Assembly: GCF_004322705.1 (NCBI RefSeq)
Contig: NZ_SIZZ01000001.1
Coordinates: forward strand, 62,001 to 126,000
Length of the DNA: 64,000 nt
Origin: Dyella terrae
Lineage (GTDB): Bacteria; Pseudomonadota; Gammaproteobacteria; Xanthomonadales; Rhodanobacteraceae
Direction of reading: 5' to 3'
Made by a program: the position numbers and the translations under genes. Every line of letters starts with the position of its first letter. The first letter of the stretch is position 1. The notes under the pieces were generated by a model. That model worked only from the letters and a program-made list of their open reading frames with translations, ran no database searches and was not told the origin of the DNA. Below, in pieces: positions 8,933-18,856 of this stretch.

Positions 8933-11377
8933 TCAGAACTGGCTGCCGAAGGTGAACTGGATGCGCTCCTCGTAGTGGCGATCCTCGTCCTTCGAGCGGA
9001 TCGGCACGGCGAAGTTGATGATCAGCGGGCCGATCGGCGCCTGCCACTGCAGGGAGAGACCGGTCGAGGCGCGCAGTTCGCTTGCCTTGAAGCTGGAGTA
9101 GTCCTGGTAGACGTTACCGACGTCCATGAACCACGACACGCGGGCCGTGTTCACGTCCTTCAGGAACGGCAGCGGCAGGAAGACCTGCGCGGTACCCAGC
9201 ACCTTGAACGCGCCACCGATGGGCTGTGCGTAGGTGTAGTAACCGCCCGTGCACTTGCCGTTGACCGGCTGGATGGGCGTGCCGTCGGGGTTCGTGCCCA
9301 CGCAGAGCTTCGGACCCAGGGTGTTGTCCTGGAAGCCGCGAACGTCGCGTACACCACCGGCGTAGTAGTTCTCCCAGAACGGGAAGTCGACCGGGTCGCC
9401 CTTCTTGTAGCTGGTGCCGCCGTCGTAGTCGTACGTCTGGCCGTAGGTCTTGCCGTAGCCGACCTGGCCGTCGAGGTACAGCACGAAGCCGGCGCCGATC
9501 GGCCAGTAATGGTTCGCTTCACCGAAGATCTTGTAGTACTGCACGGTGGAGCCGGGCAGGGCGATGTCGGTCGACAGCGTCATCAGGCCACCACGGGTCG
9601 GTGCCCAGTAGCCGTTACGCGTGTCGTGCGTCCAGCTCAGATTGCCATTCCAGGTGTGGATGGTCTTGTGACCAATCGCGTTCTGGTAGTCGATCAGCTG
9701 CTGCGGCGACGCCGAACTCGAATACAGCTGGCCCGTCGTCGGGTCGATGTAGTCGTAGGTCAGGTTGATCTTGTTACTGCTGATGCCCAGGCCGGCACGC
9801 AGGCTGTCGAAGTCGGTGATCGGGAAGTTGAGGAACGCCGAGAACGACTTGTTGCTGCTGGTGTAGTTCACGAAGTCCGAGTTGGTGTCGCCGTAGTCGG
9901 ACTTGGTAAACGCTGCCTGGTAACCGATACCGATACCGCTGTCGGTGAGGTATGGGTTGAAATAGGTGGCGCTGACGCTGGTGGAGTAGTTACTGCGCTG
10001 TGCAGCCACCGAGAAGCTGTCACCGGTACCCAGGAAGTTGTTCTGCGACACGGAGGCCGACAGGATGATGCCCGAGTACTGCGAGTAACCGACACCGAAC
10101 ATCAGGCTGCCGGCGGACTGTTCTTCCACCTTCACCGTCAGATCGACCTGGTCTTCCGTGCCCGGAACGAGCTTCTTGTCGACATCGACCTTCTTGAAGT
10201 AGCCAAGATGCTGCAGGCGGATCTTCGAACGGTCGATGGCCGGCTGCGAGTACCAGCTGCCTTCGAGCTGGCGCATTTCACGGCGCAGCACGCCGTCTTC
10301 GGTGCGCGTATTGCCCTGGAAGACGACGCGACGCACATAAACGCGCTTGCCCGGCTCGATGAACAGGGTGAGGTCGACGGTGCGCTTTTCCTTGTCCAGC
10401 TTCGGAACCGGCGTGACCTTGGCAAAGGCATAGCCAATGCTGGCCAGAATGCTCTTCATCGCATCCGTACTGGCTTCGATGGCCTTGCGGTTGAAGGTTT
10501 CACCCTGCTTCTGGAACACCAGCTTGCGCATGGATTCCTCGGGGATGACCATTTCACCGAGCAGGTGGATGTCCGAAACGGTGTAGATCTCGCCTTCCTT
10601 CACGCTCGCCGAGATGTACATGGCGCGCTTGTCGGGGGCGATGGTGACCTGGGTGGAGTCGACGCCGAAATCGGCGTAGCCGCGATCCATGTAGTAAGAC
10701 TGCAGCTTCTCCAGGTCGCCGGAGAGCTTTTCACGCGAGTACTGGTCGTCCTTGGAGTACCAGGACATCCAGTTCGTCGTGTCGGATTCGAAATCCTTGC
10801 GGATGTCCTTGTCCAGGAACGCCGTGTTGCCGACGATGTTGATCTCTTTGATCTTGGCAACCTTGCCTTCGCGGATCTCGATGTCGATGGACACGCGATT
10901 GCGATCGAGGTTGACCACGTGCGGGTCCACCGACACGTTGTACTTGCCGCGGTTGTAGTACTGACGGATCAGTTCCTGCTGCACGCGATCGAGGGACAGG
11001 CGGTCGAAGGTTTCACCTTCCGACAGGCCGATTTCCTTCAGGCCCTTGCGCAGATCCTCTTCCTTGATGTCCTTGTTGCCGCGCAGGGCGAGCTTGGCGA
11101 TCGAGGGACGCTCGATCACCTTGATCACCATGATGTCGCCTTCGCGGTCGACCTGGACATCGCTGAAGAACTTCGTGTTGTACAGGGCGCGAATGGCGGC
11201 CTGAGCACGTTCGGTGGTCAGGCGTTCGCCCTTGTTCACCGGCAGATAGTTGAGCACCGTACCTTGCGAAATGCGGCTCAGGCCGTCAATGCGGATATCG
11301 GAAACGATGAAGGGCTCAAAGGCGAGCGCCTTGGCAGACAGTGTGGCGAGGAGGATCAGGGCGGCGAGACGCTTCAT
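8933..11377 (-). CDS. bamA: outer membrane protein assembly factor BamA
   Basis: BamA is the outer-membrane Omp85 protein that folds and inserts beta-barrel proteins. The 814-residue precursor has a signal peptide (MKRLAALILLATLSAKALA), five POTRA repeats over about residues 20-420 and a 16-strand barrel that ends in phenylalanine (FTFGSQF), as barrel proteins do. The VRGF motif of barrel loop 6 is visible in GVRDVRGFQDN. It lies downstream of rseP, as in most proteobacteria, with 216 bp between them that carry two hairpins. Confidence 0.97.
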   Translation of the reverse strand: MKRLAALILLATLSAKALAFEPFIVSDIRIDGLSRISQGTVLNYLPVNKGERLTTERAQAAIRALYNTKFFSDVQVDREGDIMVIKVIERPSIAKLALRGNKDIKEEDLRKGLKEIGLSEGETFDRLSLDRVQQELIRQYYNRGKYNVSVDPHVVNLDRNRVSIDIEIREGKVAKIKEINIVGNTAFLDKDIRKDFESDTTNWMSWYSKDDQYSREKLSGDLEKLQSYYMDRGYADFGVDSTQVTIAPDKRAMYISASVKEGEIYTVSDIHLLGEMVIPEESMRKLVFQKQGETFNRKAIEASTDAMKSILASIGYAFAKVTPVPKLDKEKRTVDLTLFIEPGKRVYVRRVVFQGNTRTEDGVLRREMRQLEGSWYSQPAIDRSKIRLQHLGYFKKVDVDKKLVPGTEDQVDLTVKVEEQSAGSLMFGVGYSQYSGIILSASVSQNNFLGTGDSFSVAAQRSNYSTSVSATYFNPYLTDSGIGIGYQAAFTKSDYGDTNSDFVNYTSSNKSFSAFLNFPITDFDSLRAGLGISSNKINLTYDYIDPTTGQLYSSSASPQQLIDYQNAIGHKTIHTWNGNLSWTHDTRNGYWAPTRGGLMTLSTDIALPGSTVQYYKIFGEANHYWPIGAGFVLYLDGQVGYGKTYGQTYDYDGGTSYKKGDPVDFPFWENYYAGGVRDVRGFQDNTLGPKLCVGTNPDGTPIQPVNGKCTGGYYTYAQPIGGAFKVLGTAQVFLPLPFLKDVNTARVSWFMDVGNVYQDYSSFKASELRASTGLSLQWQAPIGPLIINFAVPIRSKDEDRHYEERIQFTFGSQF

Positions 11378-11434
11378 CGTCGATTCCGTGGGTTTATTCC
11401 GCCGAGACGGCCGAAGCCGCCCCGATCAATACGT

Positions 11435-11489
11435 GAAGCCGGGTACGACCCGGCTTCGAAAAGGTTGCTTCGTCCATCATGGACGAAGC
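11435..11489 (-). repeat. tandem perfect hairpins between rseP and bamA
   Basis: GAAGCCGGGT/ACCCGGCTTC (11435-11457, loop ACG) and GCTTCGTCCAT/ATGGACGAAGC (11467-11489, 1-base centre) lie 9 bases apart in the 216-bp rseP-bamA gap. No T run follows on the minus strand. They may protect the bamA transcript, act as an attenuator or be part of a small RNA. Position and symmetry are the only evidence. Confidence 0.6.
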
Positions 11490-11593
11490 GCAAGACAACT
11501 CAACGCACATGGCACTGCGATAGGCGACAACGCGCGCCGCCACCGCACCAAAGCAGACCGCTTGATTCCCGACGCTGGCGCAGCACGCTGACG

Positions 11594-12940
11594 TCACAAG
11601 GGCAGATTGCGATGGATGTCGTTGTAGAACGCGAGCCCCATCAAGGTGAACAACAGGACGATGCCGACATATTGCCCGGCCATCATCGCGCGTTCGCTCA
11701 ACGGGCTGCCCTTGACCAACTCGATAAGGTAATACAGCAGGTGCCCACCGTCCAAGACAGGGATGGGCAACAGGTTCAGCACGGCCAGGCTCAGCGAGAC
11801 CAGCGCAAGAAACTTCAGGAAGTACACCGGCCCCATGCTGGCCGAATCATTGGCCACCTGGGCGATGCCGATCACGCCCGACAGGTTCTTGGTGGAGGCC
11901 TGCCCGGTGACCATCTTGGCGATCATGTTGAAGATCGACGTGGTGTTTTCCCAGGTATAGCGCAGCGACTCGCCCATGGCGGCCACAGGACCGAAATGGC
12001 GCGTGACCTGCTCCGGCTCCGGCGCACCGATGCCCACCATCCAGCGGCTGGGCTGGCCTGCCTCGCTGGATTGCACGGCGGTCATGGACAGGCTGAGCTG
12101 CCGGTGGTCGCGCTCAACCACCAGGTTCAGCTGGGGTGACTTGGCCGATTCGCCGGCCACAAGGCGGGCAAAATCCTCGAAATCTTCCACGGCCTGGCCG
12201 TTCACGCTGACCAGACGGTCGCCGACCTGCACACCCGCCAGTGACGCCGGCTTGCCGGGTTGAACCACGCTGGCCAGGGCGGGACGGGGCGCCGACTTCA
12301 GTCCCAAGGTCTTGAAATACTGGCCAATATCTTCGCCCGCAGGCAGCTGGGCAAAAGGCAGAGTGATGGAGCGCTCGGCGCCGTCCTTGCCACGGACTTG
12401 CATGACGATGGTTTCGCGGGCGAGCAGCCCGTTGGCCAGCGCATCAAACGAGTCGCTCGACGTATCCGTCTTGCGGCCATCGATGCTGAGGATACGGTCA
12501 CCCTCCCGCACGCCAGCCTCGGCCGCCATGCTGTGCGGCGTGGCCGTGACCACCGGCGCAAAGTCGGGCATGCCCACGGTGAACATGAGCCAGAAGGCGA
12601 CGACGGTGAAGATCAGATTGAACGCCGGACCCGCTACCACGATGGCGATGCGCTGCCAGACCGGCTTGCCGGTGAACTCGCGCGCACGATCTTCCGAAGG
12701 CACGTCGCCTTCGCGGGCGTCGAGCATCTTGACGTAGCCGCCCAGCGGGATCGCGGCGATCTGGTACTCGGTGCCGTCCCGGCCCACGCGCTTCCAGAGC
12801 GCCTTGCCGAAGCCGACCGAAAACCGCAGCACCTTGACGCCGCATTTGCGAGCCACCCAGTAGTGGCCAAATTCGTGAAAGGTAACCAGCACGCCAAGCG
12901 TGACCAGCAACCAGAACACGGAACCGAATAGGGAATTCAT
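11594..12940 (-). CDS. rseP: RIP metalloprotease RseP
   Basis: RseP is the site-2 intramembrane zinc protease that cleaves the anti-sigma factor RseA and releases sigma-E, and it also clears signal-peptide remnants. The protein (about 448 residues) has the zinc motif HEFGH near residue 22 in the first helix, PDZ domains over about 115-300 and the third zinc ligand in NLLPIPVLDGGHLLYY near the C terminus. The frame opens GTG-ATG; the ATG at 12940 is preferred. It lies between dxr and bamA, which suits its envelope-stress role. Confidence 0.96.
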   Translation of the reverse strand: MNSLFGSVFWLLVTLGVLVTFHEFGHYWVARKCGVKVLRFSVGFGKALWKRVGRDGTEYQIAAIPLGGYVKMLDAREGDVPSEDRAREFTGKPVWQRIAIVVAGPAFNLIFTVVAFWLMFTVGMPDFAPVVTATPHSMAAEAGVREGDRILSIDGRKTDTSSDSFDALANGLLARETIVMQVRGKDGAERSITLPFAQLPAGEDIGQYFKTLGLKSAPRPALASVVQPGKPASLAGVQVGDRLVSVNGQAVEDFEDFARLVAGESAKSPQLNLVVERDHRQLSLSMTAVQSSEAGQPSRWMVGIGAPEPEQVTRHFGPVAAMGESLRYTWENTTSIFNMIAKMVTGQASTKNLSGVIGIAQVANDSASMGPVYFLKFLALVSLSLAVLNLLPIPVLDGGHLLYYLIELVKGSPLSERAMMAGQYVGIVLLFTLMGLAFYNDIHRNLPL

Positions 12941-12961
12941 CACTAAAGCTTATCAGGCTTG

Positions 12962-14146
12962 TCAGCAGGCGTTGCGGAGGATGCGCCGGGCGGACTCGCG
13001 AGCCGTCCGGTCACGTTCATTGAGGGTCCGGACATCGACCACAGGTTCAGCCGGCAGTTCCGCAAGAACACTCTCAACCACGTCTGCGATGGAAAGAAAG
13101 GGCAGGGCGCCGGCCAGAAATGCCTCGACGGCCACTTCATTGGCGGCATTGAGGATGGCCGGGGCATCGCCACCGGCGCGCAATGCCTGAAAGGCGAGGG
13201 CGAGGCAGCGAAACGTCTGCAGATCCGGCGCTTCGAACTGCAGCGTGGCGTGCTGGGCCAGATCCAGGGGCGGCACGCCGGCCTGGACGCGCTCCGGCCA
13301 CGCCAGCGCATGGGCGATGGCTGTCCGCATGTCGGGATTGCCCAGCTGCGCCAGCACGGAGCCGTCGACGTATTCCACCAGTGAGTGCACCAGGCTCTGG
13401 GGGTGCACCAGCACATCGATGATGTCGGCACCGGCACCGAAAAGGTGATGGGCCTCGATGACCTCCAGCCCCTTGTTCATCAGCGTGGCGGAGTCGACTG
13501 AAATCTTCCGTCCCATCGACCATTTGGGGTGCTTGCAGGCCTGGTCCGGCGTCACGCCGGCCAGTTCGGCGCGGGTGCGTCCACGGAAAGGGCCGCCTGA
13601 CGCGGTCAGCACCAGGCGCCGGACGCCACTGCGGGCCAGTTCAGGGCGACCACCCGGCAGGCACTGGAAAATGGCGTTGTGCTCGGAATCGACCGGAATG
13701 AGGTCGCCGCCGCCTTCCGTCACGGCTGCCAGCAAAAGCGGGCCGGCCATGACGATGGATTCCTTGTTCGCCAGCAGCAGTCGCTTGCCGGCGCGTGCGG
13801 CGGCCAGCGTCGAATCCAGGCCGGCTGCGCCGACGATGGCCGCGACGACGGTATCGCAAATCGAGCTGGCGGCTGCCGCGGTAATCGCATCGTGGCCCGC
13901 CGCAACGGCGCACTTGACTCCCGCGGCGGCCAGCTTGCGGGCCAGCTCGCCCTCCATCGCCGCATCCCCGATCACCGCCAGGGCCGGCTGGTGCGTGATG
14001 CACAGCGCTACCAGGGCGTCCACCTGCCGATGGGCCGTCAATATGGCAGCGCGAAAGCGGTCGGGATGACGCGCGATGACGTCGAGCGTGCTGCCACCGA
14101 TGGAGCCGGTGGCGCCGAGGACGGCGACCTGGCGCATCGCGCTCAT
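12962..14146 (-). CDS. dxr: 1-deoxy-D-xylulose-5-phosphate reductoisomerase
   Basis: Dxr commits DXP to the MEP pathway, forming 2-C-methyl-D-erythritol 4-phosphate with NADPH, and so supplies isoprenoids including undecaprenyl phosphate. The 394-residue protein has the NADPH site [13 protein letters not shown] at about residues 10-22, the [12 protein letters not shown] block and the metal-binding [11 protein letters not shown] motif. The frame is open far upstream inside cdsA, but the ATG at 14146 overlaps the cdsA stop as ATGA and gives the family N terminus. A second ATG at 14137 is possible. It is followed by rseP after 21 bases. Confidence 0.97.
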   Translation of the reverse strand: MSAMRQVAVLGATGSIGGSTLDVIARHPDRFRAAILTAHRQVDALVALCITHQPALAVIGDAAMEGELARKLAAAGVKCAVAAGHDAITAAAASSICDTVVAAIVGAAGLDSTLAAARAGKRLLLANKESIVMAGPLLLAAVTEGGGDLIPVDSEHNAIFQCLPGGRPELARSGVRRLVLTASGGPFRGRTRAELAGVTPDQACKHPKWSMGRKISVDSATLMNKGLEVIEAHHLFGAGADIIDVLVHPQSLVHSLVEYVDGSVLAQLGNPDMRTAIAHALAWPERVQAGVPPLDLAQHATLQFEAPDLQTFRCLALAFQALRAGGDAPAILNAANEVAVEAFLAGALPFLSIADVVESVLAELPAEPVVDVRTLNERDRTARESARRILRNAC

Positions 14147-14961
14147 AGGCCCAGCAGGAGCTTGCCGGCGGCGAACACGGGCAGGGCGGCGAACACGCTG
14201 TCGAGGCGGTCCAGCAGGCCGCCGTGACCCGGGAAGAGGTTGCCCGAATCCTTTACGGCGGCGTGGCGCTTCATCAGGCTCTCGAGCAGATCGCCGATGA
14301 TCGATGCCACGACGGTAACCGCGGAAAGCACGAGCAGACCCGCCAGGGCGCCACCGCGCACGTCCAGCAGCCAGCCGCCGATGCCAGCGCAGAGGGCGCC
14401 AGCGACGAAGGCACCGTAGACGCCTGCCCAGGTCTTGCCGGGGCTGATCGTGGGGGCCAGCTTGCGGCGGCCAAAGGCGCGGCCGCTGAAGTAAGCGCCG
14501 ATATCGGCACACCAGACGATGGCCAGGGCGAGGAACATCCACCAGTGGCCGTAGGGCTGGCTGCCATGGATGGTCAGCGCGGCGACCCAGGCCGGGATGA
14601 TGACCAGCGCGCCGGCGCCGAGCTTGAGCATCTGGTTTTCACGCGTCGGCGCGGCGCCAAAGGCGAAATGGCGGAGCCACAGGCAGACGACCGCCCACCA
14701 GGCGACGCCCACCCCGAGCAGGATCGGCCACAGCGCATTGCCGCGCATGACCCAGAGTCCGGCAAAGATGGCCGCCGTCAGGGCCAGCAGGCCACCACGA
14801 ACTGCGTAGTCCTTGAGTCCGGCGAGGCGGGTCCATTCCCACATGGCGGCCAGGAAAGCCGCCGCGCCAATCAGTGCGAACACGCCCGTCGGCGGCCACA
14901 GGATCATCAGGATCGCCAGGGGCGCGAGCAGCAGGGCGGTGATGGTGCGCTGGAGCAGCAT
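14143..14961 (-). CDS. cdsA: phosphatidate cytidylyltransferase
   Basis: CdsA makes CDP-diacylglycerol from phosphatidic acid and CTP in the inner membrane. The 272-residue protein has about 7-8 hydrophobic segments and the C-terminal CDP-DAG synthase signature, with [13 protein letters not shown] and [17 protein letters not shown]...[12 protein letters not shown]. Start and length are normal. It lies between uppS and dxr, the order seen in pseudomonads and xanthomonads. Confidence 0.97.
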   Translation of the reverse strand: MLLQRTITALLLAPLAILMILWPPTGVFALIGAAAFLAAMWEWTRLAGLKDYAVRGGLLALTAAIFAGLWVMRGNALWPILLGVGVAWWAVVCLWLRHFAFGAAPTRENQMLKLGAGALVIIPAWVAALTIHGSQPYGHWWMFLALAIVWCADIGAYFSGRAFGRRKLAPTISPGKTWAGVYGAFVAGALCAGIGGWLLDVRGGALAGLLVLSAVTVVASIIGDLLESLMKRHAAVKDSGNLFPGHGGLLDRLDSVFAALPVFAAGKLLLGL

Positions 14962-14975
14962 GCGGTTCCTTGGGC

Positions 14976-15719
14976 TTAAGCCTTCGCTAGAGCGACCTGG
15001 TCACCCGTGCGACCGAAACGGCGCTCGCGACGGGCGAAGTCTTCGATGGCCAGCGCCAGGCTGGATTGGTCGAAGTCAGGCCACAGGGTATCGGTGAAAT
15101 ACAGCTCTGCGTAGGCGGCCTGCCACAACAGGAAGTTACTGATGCGAAGTTCACCGCCCGTCCGGATGAACAGATCCAGAGGCGGCAGGTCAGCCAGGCA
15201 CATCCAGTGCCCGAGGACCTTCTCATCGATTTCATCGGCACGGAATTCTCCGCGCGCGACCGACTCGGCGGCCTTGCGGGCGGCCTGCACGATGTCCCAG
15301 CGGCCACCGTAGTTCACGGCGACATTCAACAGCAGCTTGTCATTGCCGGCCGTATGCGTCATCGCCTGGTTCATGCGTTGGCGCAACCCCTGCTCGAAGC
15401 CCGCCAGGTCGCCGACGAAACGGATGCGCACACCGTGCCCATGCAGTTCGTCGACTTCCTTGTCGAGTGCGCGGATGAACAGCTCCATCAGCGCGCCGAC
15501 TTCGTCTTCCGGACGGTTCCAGTTTTCGCTGGAGAAGGCAAAAAGCGTGAGTGCTTCCACGCCCTGGCGCATGCAACCTTCAATGACTTCACGCACGGCC
15601 TTGCGGCCGGCGTTGTGGCCGAAACTGCGCGGACGATGGCGGGCCTTGGCCCAACGACCGTTGCCGTCCATCACGATGGCGATGTGGCGCGGTACGCGCG
15701 CAGCGCTGGCCTCGGTCAT
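14976..15719 (-). CDS. uppS: undecaprenyl diphosphate synthase (cis-prenyltransferase)
   Basis: UppS condenses isopentenyl diphosphate onto farnesyl diphosphate to make the C55 lipid carrier used for peptidoglycan and O-antigen. The 247-residue protein shows HIAIVMDGNGRWAKAR at about residues 12-27 with the catalytic Asp, LTLFAFSSENWNRP, and IRTGGELRISNFLLWQ...AELYF near the end. Length is normal. It lies between frr and cdsA, 14 bases before cdsA. Confidence 0.98.
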   Translation of the reverse strand: MTEASAARVPRHIAIVMDGNGRWAKARHRPRSFGHNAGRKAVREVIEGCMRQGVEALTLFAFSSENWNRPEDEVGALMELFIRALDKEVDELHGHGVRIRFVGDLAGFEQGLRQRMNQAMTHTAGNDKLLLNVAVNYGGRWDIVQAARKAAESVARGEFRADEIDEKVLGHWMCLADLPPLDLFIRTGGELRISNFLLWQAAYAELYFTDTLWPDFDQSSLALAIEDFARRERRFGRTGDQVALAKA

Positions 15720-15738
15720 GCGTGGTTGGCGATGGCGC

Positions 15739-16296
15739 TCAGAGCGCCATCAGCTCCTCTTCCTTGGCCTTGACCACGGCGTCGACGTCCTTGACGAAGC
15801 GGTCGGTGACCTTCTGGATGTCGTCTTCGGCCTTGCGCTCGTCGTCTTCGGTGATCTGCTTGTCCTTGAGCAGATCCTTGACCTGCTGGATGGCATCGCG
15901 ACGAATGTTGCGGATGGCGATCTTGGCGTTCTCGCCTTCATGCGCCACATGCTTGGCCAGTTCCTTGCGACGCTCTTCGGTAAGCGGCGGCATGTTCAGG
16001 CGAATCACGGTGCCGGCGGTGGTCGGCGTGATGCCGATGTCCGAACCCAGGATCGCCTTCTCGACGGCTGCCACGAGGCTCTTGTCGAAGGGTGTGATGA
16101 TGATCGAGCGCGCGTCGCCGATCCCAACGGTCGCCACCTGGTTCAGCGGCATGTCCTGGCCCCAGGCCGGTACGCGGATGTTGTCCACCAGCGCGGTGCT
16201 GGCGCGACCCGTGCGCAGGCGGGTCAGGTCGTGCTTGAGAGCATCGATGCTCTTGCCCATGCGGGTCTGGGCATCGTTCTTGATGTCGTTGAGCAT
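15739..16296 (-). CDS. frr: ribosome recycling factor
   Basis: RRF splits post-termination ribosomes together with EF-G. The 185-residue protein is the standard length and composition, with LRTGRAS near residue 29 and the charged C-terminal helix of domain I (KDLLKDKQITEDDERKAE). Its neighbours are pyrH upstream, separated by 169 bp with a strong hairpin, and uppS 19 bases downstream. Confidence 0.98.
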   Translation of the reverse strand: MLNDIKNDAQTRMGKSIDALKHDLTRLRTGRASTALVDNIRVPAWGQDMPLNQVATVGIGDARSIIITPFDKSLVAAVEKAILGSDIGITPTTAGTVIRLNMPPLTEERRKELAKHVAHEGENAKIAIRNIRRDAIQQVKDLLKDKQITEDDERKAEDDIQKVTDRFVKDVDAVVKAKEEELMAL

Positions 16297-16433
16297 GGGT
16301 ATTCACCCCTCCATCGTGCAAGCGGGGAAGTATAACAGGGGGTTGGGGGCGGGTAACGGGGCCCCGTGGCCACGCAGGGCGGTTTGCGGGCCATTCGCGG
16401 TCATGGCCGTGATGCCGTGCGCGTTGGTTCGGG

Positions 16434-16458
16434 GGGATGCCCGGATGCCGGGCATCCC
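16434..16458 (-). terminator. hairpin after pyrH
   Basis: GGGATGCCCGG (16434-16444) and CCGGGCATCCC (16448-16458) form a perfect 11-bp stem with a 3-base loop, 7 bases after the pyrH stop codon on the minus strand. There is no T tract. It could be a partial attenuator or an RNA-processing end between pyrH and frr. Confidence 0.55.
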
Positions 16459-16465
16459 GTGGCTA

Positions 16466-17188
16466 TCACTCGTCGGCTACCAGCGTGCCGATGGCTTCGC
16501 CCTGCATGATGCGCATGAGATTGCCCGGCACCGTCATGTCGTAAATGCGCATCGGCATGTGGTGGTCGCGGCACAGTGCGATGGCGGCGGTGTCCATCAC
16601 GGCGAGCTTGCGTTCGATGACCTGGTCGTAAGTGAGCTTGTCGTAGCGCGTGGCATCGGCGTGGCGTGCCGGATCGGCGGTGTAAACACCATCGACCTTG
16701 GTCGCTTTCAGGAGCAGGTCCGCGCCGATCTCCACGGCACGCAATGCGGCAGCCGAGTCAGTAGTGAAGAAGGGGTTGCCGGTGCCGGCAGCGAACAGGG
16801 CGATGCGACCCTTTTCAATGTGGCGGATGGCGCGGCGGCGGATGAAGTCTTCGGCGACGTCGTGGATCTGGATGGCGCTCATGACGCGTGCGTAACCGCC
16901 GCGACGCTCGATGGCATCCTGCATCGCCAGTGCGTTCATGACGGTGGCGAGCATGCCCATGTGATCGCCGGTGACGCGATCCATGCCTGCGGCCGCAAGG
17001 CCGGCGCCGCGGAAGATGTTGCCGCCGCCGATGACGAGGCCGATCTCGATGCCGGCCTTCTGGATCTCGATGATTTCGTCGGCCAGTCGGCCGATGACCT
17101 TGGGGTCGATGCCGTAGTCGGCTTCGCCCATCAGTGCTTCGCCGGAGAGTTTGAGCAGGATACGACGGTACTTATGCGGGTTGCTCAT
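16466..17188 (-). CDS. pyrH: UMP kinase
   Basis: PyrH phosphorylates UMP to UDP, a regulated step of pyrimidine supply. The 240-residue protein has [13 protein letters not shown] at the N terminus, [12 protein letters not shown] in the phosphate-binding region, and [17 protein letters not shown], all typical of the hexameric bacterial enzyme. The frame is open to 17224. The ATG at 17188 is chosen because GGAG lies just upstream and it gives the normal N terminus. A plus-strand gene separates it from tsf, so pyrH probably has its own promoter in the 118-bp divergent gap. Confidence 0.97.
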   Translation of the reverse strand: MSNPHKYRRILLKLSGEALMGEADYGIDPKVIGRLADEIIEIQKAGIEIGLVIGGGNIFRGAGLAAAGMDRVTGDHMGMLATVMNALAMQDAIERRGGYARVMSAIQIHDVAEDFIRRRAIRHIEKGRIALFAAGTGNPFFTTDSAAALRAVEIGADLLLKATKVDGVYTADPARHADATRYDKLTYDQVIERKLAVMDTAAIALCRDHHMPMRIYDMTVPGNLMRIMQGEAIGTLVADE

Positions 17189-17306
17189 GGGGTCTCCGGA
17201 TTGTGTGTGGCAAAACGTGCGCATTGTAGCGTTACGTGACGCGCCAGTTAAGCTTCAATGCGGCGTTGCCCGGCAGGGAAGAGGGTGGTCCATTCATGGA
17301 GGGGGT

Positions 17307-17891
17307 ATGGGCTGGCGCGGAGCGGTGTTCGGATCGGAGCGGCCGACAGTCGGGCGCGTCACGGCGATAGCTTTCGCGGCCTTTATGCTGGCCTGGTTGG
17401 CGTACGGGTTGTGGGTGGATTTCCAGCCCGAGCCGTGGGTCCGCAGCCTGGGTCTTTACCCAAGCGTGGTGCTCGGCGTGGCGACCGCGACCTGGCTCGT
17501 CTGGGTTAATCTGAGTGGTCGCAACGAACAGTTCAGCGGCGATCGGGTGGCGCTGATGGTGTACGCGCCGCTGGCGGCCCTCATGGGTACAGGCCTTTAC
17601 TGGTATGTCCTGACCAGCGGCATGACTGCTGCCGCAACGCGTGTCTTTGGCCGGCCAGCGTCAACGATCGTCCAGTTCGTCACTGAGACCAACGTCAATG
17701 GTTGTCGCTATCGAGCTTATGGTCATGTCGACCGGGACTACACGTATTTTCACCTGTGTATTCCCGAGGCCTATTATCTCGCCCACCCGAACCGCAAGGT
17801 CGAGATGGAACTGACGGGTTATCGCAGTGCGTTCGGGTTCTACGTTACGGGCTTCGAGCATCGCCGCGACCTCGGTCGCCGGGGCTATTGA
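17307..17891 (+). CDS. membrane protein of unknown function (194 aa)
   Basis: This is a 194-residue protein with three likely membrane helices at about 13-35, 47-66 and 82-103, followed by a soluble C-terminal part of about 90 residues (NGCRYRAYGHVDRDYTYFHL, VEMELTGYRSAFGFY). GGAGG a few bases before the ATG at 17307 supports this start over the longer open frame. The orientation is opposite to the superoperon, and the gene splits tsf from pyrH, which are normally adjacent. I do not recognise a family. The soluble part could face the periplasm. It converges on tsf, and both probably share the terminator at 17895-17926. Confidence 0.75.
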   Translation: MGWRGAVFGSERPTVGRVTAIAFAAFMLAWLAYGLWVDFQPEPWVRSLGLYPSVVLGVATATWLVWVNLSGRNEQFSGDRVALMVYAPLAALMGTGLYWYVLTSGMTAAATRVFGRPASTIVQFVTETNVNGCRYRAYGHVDRDYTYFHLCIPEAYYLAHPNRKVEMELTGYRSAFGFYVTGFEHRRDLGRRGY

Positions 17892-17894
17892 GGC

Positions 17895-17926
17895 AAAAAA
17901 AAGAAGCCGCGGTTTCCCGCGGCTTC
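17895..17926 (-). terminator. Rho-independent terminator of rpsB-tsf
   Basis: GAAGCCGCGG (17903-17912) and CCGCGGCTTC (17917-17926) form a 10-bp stem with a 4-base loop. On the minus strand it is followed by a run of eight T (the A run at 17895-17902), a classic intrinsic terminator after tsf. The stem can also serve the plus-strand membrane-protein gene that ends at 17891. Confidence 0.92.
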
Positions 17927-17952
17927 CCTGGTATTTCAGTGATCGGAATCGA

Positions 17953-18831
17953 TCAGACCTGCATCGCCTTGGCGACTTCAGCCAGATAGTCTTCCTGCAC
18001 CTTCTCGATGCCTTCGCCCACGGCCAGACGGACCACGGAGACCACGTCGGCGCCTTCCTTCTTCAGGGCGTCGCCAACGGTCACGTTGGTGTCGAGCACG
18101 TACGGCTGGCCGACCAGGGTCACTTCCGAGACGATCTTGTTGATCTTGCCGGAGATGATCTTTTCCAGGATATCGGCAGGCTTGTTCTTTTCCTTGTCCG
18201 ACATGGCGGCCAGGGCGATGTCCTTTTCCTTCTGCACGAAGTCAGCCGGAACATCTTCAGCCTTCACGTACGGAGGGTTCATCGCGGCAACGTGCATGGC
18301 GATGCCCTTGGCCAGCTCTTCCGAGCCGCCCTTGAGCGCCACGATCACGCCGATCTTGCCACCGTGCGAATAGGTGGCCAGCGGGCCATCATTCGACATC
18401 TGGGCAACGCGACGGACGTCGATCTTCTCGCCGATGGTGGCGGTCTGGGCCTTGGCGGCCGCTTCGACGTTGTCGGCGCCCGGGAAGGCAGCCGCCTTGG
18501 CGGCGTCGATGTCGGCTGCGCCGGACTTCAGCACGGCTTCGGCAATCTCGTTGGTGAACTGCACGAAGTTCGGCGCCTTGGCGACGAAGTCGGTTTCGCT
18601 GTTCACTTCGACCAGCACGGCGTTGCCGCCGGCCTGCGCGGTGGCGATGCGGCCTTCGGCTGCAACGCGGTCGGCCTTCTTGTCGGCCTTGGCCAGGCCG
18701 GTCTTGCGCAGGTACTCGATGGCGGCTTCGATGTCGCCGTTGTTCTCAACGAGCGCCTTCTTGCAATCCATCATGCCGGCGCCCGAACGCTCGCGCAGTT
18801 CGCTAACCAGTTTTGCGGTAATGGCAGTCAT
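17953..18831 (-). CDS. tsf: translation elongation factor Ts
   Basis: EF-Ts regenerates EF-Tu-GTP. The 292-residue protein has the N-terminal UBA-like domain with [16 protein letters not shown] at about 10-25 and the [14 protein letters not shown] segment at about 76-90, both family signatures. Length is normal. It follows rpsB after 56 bases that contain a very stable hairpin, and is closed by the intrinsic terminator at 17895-17926. Confidence 0.98.
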   Translation of the reverse strand: MTAITAKLVSELRERSGAGMMDCKKALVENNGDIEAAIEYLRKTGLAKADKKADRVAAEGRIATAQAGGNAVLVEVNSETDFVAKAPNFVQFTNEIAEAVLKSGAADIDAAKAAAFPGADNVEAAAKAQTATIGEKIDVRRVAQMSNDGPLATYSHGGKIGVIVALKGGSEELAKGIAMHVAAMNPPYVKAEDVPADFVQKEKDIALAAMSDKEKNKPADILEKIISGKINKIVSEVTLVGQPYVLDTNVTVGDALKKEGADVVSVVRLAVGEGIEKVQEDYLAEVAKAMQV

Positions 18832-18856
18832 CAGGGTTCCTCGAAATCTTTGAAAC

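Noticed and set aside
8864-12139. 1091-codon open frame on the plus strand opposite bamA and rseP
   Set aside because: It lies antisense to two well-identified genes, has repetitive Val/Arg/His/Asp-rich composition typical of the reverse frame of GC-rich genes, and shows no domain or ribosome site.
14147-14542. N-terminal extension of dxr
   Set aside because: The frame continues upstream within cdsA, but Dxr homologues begin at the GATGSIG segment and ATG at 14146 has the coupled ATGA arrangement.
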